DNA of 8,056 nt, from NCBI GenBank assembly GCA_005792225.1, contig SXSP01000288.1, positions 1-8,056 of the forward strand. Reading direction: 5' to 3'. The notes under the pieces are model-generated. The model ran no database searches. It had not been told where the DNA came from and saw nothing but the letters and a program-made list of their open reading frames with translations. Origin of the DNA: Bdellovibrionales bacterium (lineage in GTDB: Bacteria; Bdellovibrionota; Bdellovibrionia; Bdellovibrionales; JAMPXM01). Below, one piece after another: positions 5,344-8,056 of the stretch (position 1 is the stretch's first letter; every line of letters starts with the position of its first letter). Both the position numbers and the translations under genes were made by a program.

Positions 5344-8056
5344 TTAGCCCGCGCGGATGATGGCCGTCGAACGATCGTAGCCTTGCTTCAAGAGTTGGTT
5401 CGCGTAGTCGACGAGAAGAATCGAGTTCTTCGTCGCGACCCCGAGGAGCATGACAATCCCGATCATCGAGAAGATGTTGAGAGATTCCTGGCTTGCCGCG
5501 AGCGCGACGATCGAGCCGCAGACCGCGAGGGGAAGTGCCAGCATGATCGTGAACGGCGTGATAAACGACTCGTACAGCGAAGCGAGAACCAAGAAGATGA
5601 ACAAGATTCCGGCGCCCATCGCGAACACCATCGATTCGCCGAGTTCTTTGAAGTTCTCGGCTTGACCGATGAAGAAGTAGCTGACGCCTGCGGGGAGCTT
5701 CACGTCGTTCTTAAACATCTTATCCACGTCTGCCATGATGTCACCGAGACCCGCACCCGGCGCGATGTCGGCACCGATTTGGATATACCGGTTACGATCC
5801 ATGCGCGTGATCTTCGAAGGACCTTCGGTCGTGACGGGGGTCGCGACGTCGGAGAGTCGAACGAGGCTCTGGTTCAAGTTCGGAACGTAAGTCGATGCGA
5901 AAGCCTCTTTGAGGTTTCGCTGATCGTCTTTCAGGCGCACGCGAACGTCGTACTCGATTCCGTTTTCACGGAACTTCGCCGCGAGCATTCCTTCGATTTG
6001 CGTTCTCAGCTCGGCTCCGATGATCGAAGTCGAAGTTCCGAGGAGCTGCGCGCGTGATTTGTCGGGTACGACCTGGAACTCAGGTTTGCCGGGACGGAAA
6101 TTAACGTCGACGTCCTTCAGGCCCGGATGCTTACGCAATTTCTCGAGGGCGACGAGCGCGATCTTTTCGAGCTCTTGTTGATTTGAGCCGCTCAAGTTCA
6201 AGGCGAATGGCCGCATGCCGCCGCCGACGGCGTCGAAGTCTTTCACCTTCGGAGTGGTGTAGGCGAATTTGACGAGCTGCTCGCGAAGTTTTTCTTTGAA
6301 CTGGCTTGTGTTGACGTTGCGCTTTTTACGATCGACGAGCTTGACGTAGAATTCGCCAACGTTCGGGTCACCATCTTTCGATCCGACGGTGAGCGAGCTG
6401 ATCGCGACTTCAGGGTTCGAGCGGATCTGCGAGTCGACCTCCATCGAGACTTGAGCCATTTTTTCAAGGCTCGTGCCCGGGGGCATGTCGATAGAAACCG
6501 CGAACTCGCCCGCATCTTGTTGCGGCAGGAACGTCTTCGGAACGTACTTTCCGAGCGACATGCAAGCGAAGAAGACGGCGATACTTCCCGCGAGCGCCTT
6601 TAGCGGGTGGCGCAAGATGACGTGCAAGAATTTCTCGTAGAAATTCTCGAGACCATCTTGCATCCGGTTAAACGCGCGCAGGAATGCACCGACCGTGCGG
6701 CCGTAGAGCGATTTCGTGTTGTCACGGGTGTGCGATGCGCCCGCGAAGTACGCCGACAACATCGGAGCGACCGTCAACGCGTCGAAGAGCGAGATCGCCA
6801 TGGCGAAGCAGACGGTGAGACCGAACTGTTTGAAGAACTGACCGACGACCCCTTTCAAGAACCCGAGGGGACCGAACACGGCGATAACCGTCAAAGTCGT
6901 CGCGATGACCGCGAGACGAACCTCGGCCGTTCCCATGATCGACGCCTTGACCGGCTTTTCGCCCATTTCGATATGGCGGAAGATATTCTCACGTACGACG
7001 ATCGCGTCATCGATCAAGAGTCCAACCGAGAGCGAGAGCGCGAGGAGAGTCATGATGTTGATCGTGAAACCCGCCATCGCCATCAGGATGAAGGCACCGA
7101 TGAGCGAGTTGGGGAGTGCGAGGCCCGTGATGATCGTCGAGCGACCGTTCGCGAGGAACAAGAAGACGACGATGACCGCAAGTCCCACGCCGATCAAGAT
7201 GGATTCTTCCACGTCGGCGACGTTCGCGCGAATCCAGACGGACGAGTCGCGAACGGTGACGAGTTGGGGTTTACCCTTTGCCGTTTCCATCTCTTTGTTG
7301 ATCTGGTCGACTTTCGCTTTGAGGCCGTCGACGACCTTAATGGTGTTCGCGCCGGACTGACGGAAAGCATAGAGGAAAAGCGACGGCTCGCCGTTAATGT
7401 AGGCGCGGGTCGATTCGTCTTCGAGCGTATCTTTCACTTCGCCGACGTCGCTCACGCGAACGGGAACGTCGTTTCCGAAGAAGCTCAGGACGAGACCCTT
7501 GATGTCGTCCATCTTTTTGAACTGGCCGACCGTGCGGAAGATCGTCTCTGTGCCGCTCTCGTCTTTTTTACCGGAAGGGATGTCCTCACCCGCGCCCGCC
7601 AAACGGCTCGCGACAAGCGATGCCGAGATCTCGCGGTTTTTCAGACGGTAGCGGTCGAGTTGAACCTGGATTTCGCGTTTTCGGCCGCCATAATTGTCGA
7701 CGAGACCGACTTGGTTGACCTGTTGAAGGCGCGGCTTGATGACTTCGTTTGCCAAGTCATAGAGTTCCGATGCCGGGACGTCGGCTTTGAGCGCGAGGAC
7801 GAGAACCGGCTGATCCGAGGGATCGATCCGGCGGATGACCGGCTCTTCGATATCGGTCGGAAGCTTCCGCTTCGTCGCGCCGACGCGGTCGCGCACTTGT
7901 TGCTCGGCGTATTTGACGTCGGTTTCGAGTGTGAACTCCGCGACGACGATCGAGACGCCTTCTTGGTTTGTCGAGGAGAGGCGCTTGATACCGGCGAGAG
8001 TCGAGAGCTCGTCTTCGATGGGTTTCGAAACGAGGGTCTCGACTTCGGCGGGGCCC
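5344..8056 (-). CDS. RND efflux transporter, HAE1 (AcrB/MdtB-like) family, N-terminus beyond right edge and truncated by TAA
   Basis: Inner-membrane proton-driven subunit of a tripartite efflux pump. Reading is open from base 8056; the first visible residues (GPAEVETLVSKPIEDELSTL) correspond to the early porter domain, so about 50-60 N-terminal residues including TM1 are missing. Numbered from the first visible residue: porter domain 1-280, TM2-TM6 about 285-440, the proton-relay Asp pair D349-D350 in TM4 ('GLLIDDAIVVRENIFRHIE'), second large periplasmic loop about 510-800, and the relay Lys K876 in TM10 ('GVATKNSILLVDYANQLL'). All are as in AcrB-type pumps. The frame stops at TAA (5344-5346) after 'STAIIRAG', removing TM11-TM12; those are encoded in the same frame immediately beyond. 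If the stop is real the product should not fold into a working trimer. The periplasmic adaptor gene would be expected upstream, outside the window. Substrate unknown. Confidence 0.93.
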   Translation of the reverse strand, partial: GPAEVETLVSKPIEDELSTLAGIKRLSSTNQEGVSIVVAEFTLETDVKYAEQQVRDRVGATKRKLPTDIEEPVIRRIDPSDQPVLVLALKADVPASELYDLANEVIKPRLQQVNQVGLVDNYGGRKREIQVQLDRYRLKNREISASLVASRLAGAGEDIPSGKKDESGTETIFRTVGQFKKMDDIKGLVLSFFGNDVPVRVSDVGEVKDTLEDESTRAYINGEPSLFLYAFRQSGANTIKVVDGLKAKVDQINKEMETAKGKPQLVTVRDSSVWIRANVADVEESILIGVGLAVIVVFLFLANGRSTIITGLALPNSLIGAFILMAMAGFTINIMTLLALSLSVGLLIDDAIVVRENIFRHIEMGEKPVKASIMGTAEVRLAVIATTLTVIAVFGPLGFLKGVVGQFFKQFGLTVCFAMAISLFDALTVAPMLSAYFAGASHTRDNTKSLYGRTVGAFLRAFNRMQDGLENFYEKFLHVILRHPLKALAGSIAVFFACMSLGKYVPKTFLPQQDAGEFAVSIDMPPGTSLEKMAQVSMEVDSQIRSNPEVAISSLTVGSKDGDPNVGEFYVKLVDRKKRNVNTSQFKEKLREQLVKFAYTTPKVKDFDAVGGGMRPFALNLSGSNQQELEKIALVALEKLRKHPGLKDVDVNFRPGKPEFQVVPDKSRAQLLGTSTSIIGAELRTQIEGMLAAKFRENGIEYDVRVRLKDDQRNLKEAFASTYVPNLNQSLVRLSDVATPVTTEGPSKITRMDRNRYIQIGADIAPGAGLGDIMADVDKMFKNDVKLPAGVSYFFIGQAENFKELGESMVFAMGAGILFIFLVLASLYESFITPFTIMLALPLAVCGSIVALAASQESLNIFSMIGIVMLLGVATKNSILLVDYANQLLKQGYDRSTAIIRAG

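Noticed and set aside
5341..5346. TAAGTG junction as a genuine stop-restart creating a two-subunit RND pump
   Set aside because: No Shine-Dalgarno before the GTG and the split falls within a tightly conserved transmembrane junction; a nonsense mutation or read error is simpler. Kept as a testable alternative in the findings.
5383..6057. Long plus-strand open frame of 224 codons
   Set aside because: Lies wholly antisense to the strongly conserved RND porter domain; translation is charged and low-complexity (Arg/Asp/Glu-rich), typical of a shadow frame in GC-rich DNA.
1..8056. CRISPR arrays, tRNA/rRNA genes, insertion sequences, prophage or defence-system genes
   Set aside because: No regularly spaced direct repeats, no cloverleaf sequence ending in CCA, and no transposase, integrase or nuclease-like protein was seen on either strand.
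1..8056. Frequent CTCGAG/TCGA words throughout the window
   Set aside because: They occur inside coding sequence on both strands in different frames and are most simply explained by codon and dinucleotide preference (Ser TCG, Arg CGA/CGC, Glu GAG); no spacing pattern was noticed.

Overview
The window looks like chromosomal DNA of a moderately GC-rich Gram-negative bacterium. The inner-membrane RND efflux pump implies an outer membrane. The small basic CxxxxC/CxxH protein at 2407-2679 and the overall gene style remind me of Bdellovibrionota (Bdellovibrio relatives). That placement is recognition-based inference, not proof. No transposase, integrase, CRISPR array, tRNA or rRNA was found. I see no multi-gene undescribed system; the interesting material is two broken or miscalled genes and several expression signals built into RNA structure.

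Layout, left to right. (1) 1-1477, minus strand: an M20 (carboxypeptidase G2-like) metallopeptidase followed 49 bases later by the first 68 codons of a probable rhomboid-type membrane protein that runs off the left edge. A 7-bp inverted repeat covers the rhomboid ribosome-binding region. (2) 1478-1855: AT-richer non-coding stretch with a plausible minus-strand sigma70 promoter and nested inverted repeats, a candidate structured leader for the peptidase. (3) 1856-2323, plus: orphan CheY-like receiver protein. It converges on (4) 2407-2679, minus: a 90-residue protein with a putative zinc-binding motif. A strong hairpin with a 9-T tract lies between them. (5) 2858-3750, plus: a thioredoxin-reductase-like flavoprotein with intact CPVC active site and FAD motifs but a one-base frameshift near 3527. 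(6) 3732-4928, minus: a 12-TM major facilitator transporter whose 3' end overlaps the flavoprotein gene by 19 bp. (7) 4984-8056, minus: an RND (HAE1-type) efflux pump, open at the right edge and split by an in-frame TAA just before TM11.

How the parts relate. The RND gene and the MFS gene are in tandem. The RND terminator hairpin sits directly on the MFS start: its 3' arm carries the MFS Shine-Dalgarno and its U tract is the spacer to the ATG. The peptidase and rhomboid genes likely form one transcription unit. The receiver protein, the zinc-motif protein and the flavoprotein appear to be separate single-gene units. Both lesions (missing base in the flavoprotein, TAA in the pump) are explicable by single-base changes while flanking residues stay well conserved, so either recent mutation or sequence error is likely, and the raw reads should be checked before calling them pseudogenes.
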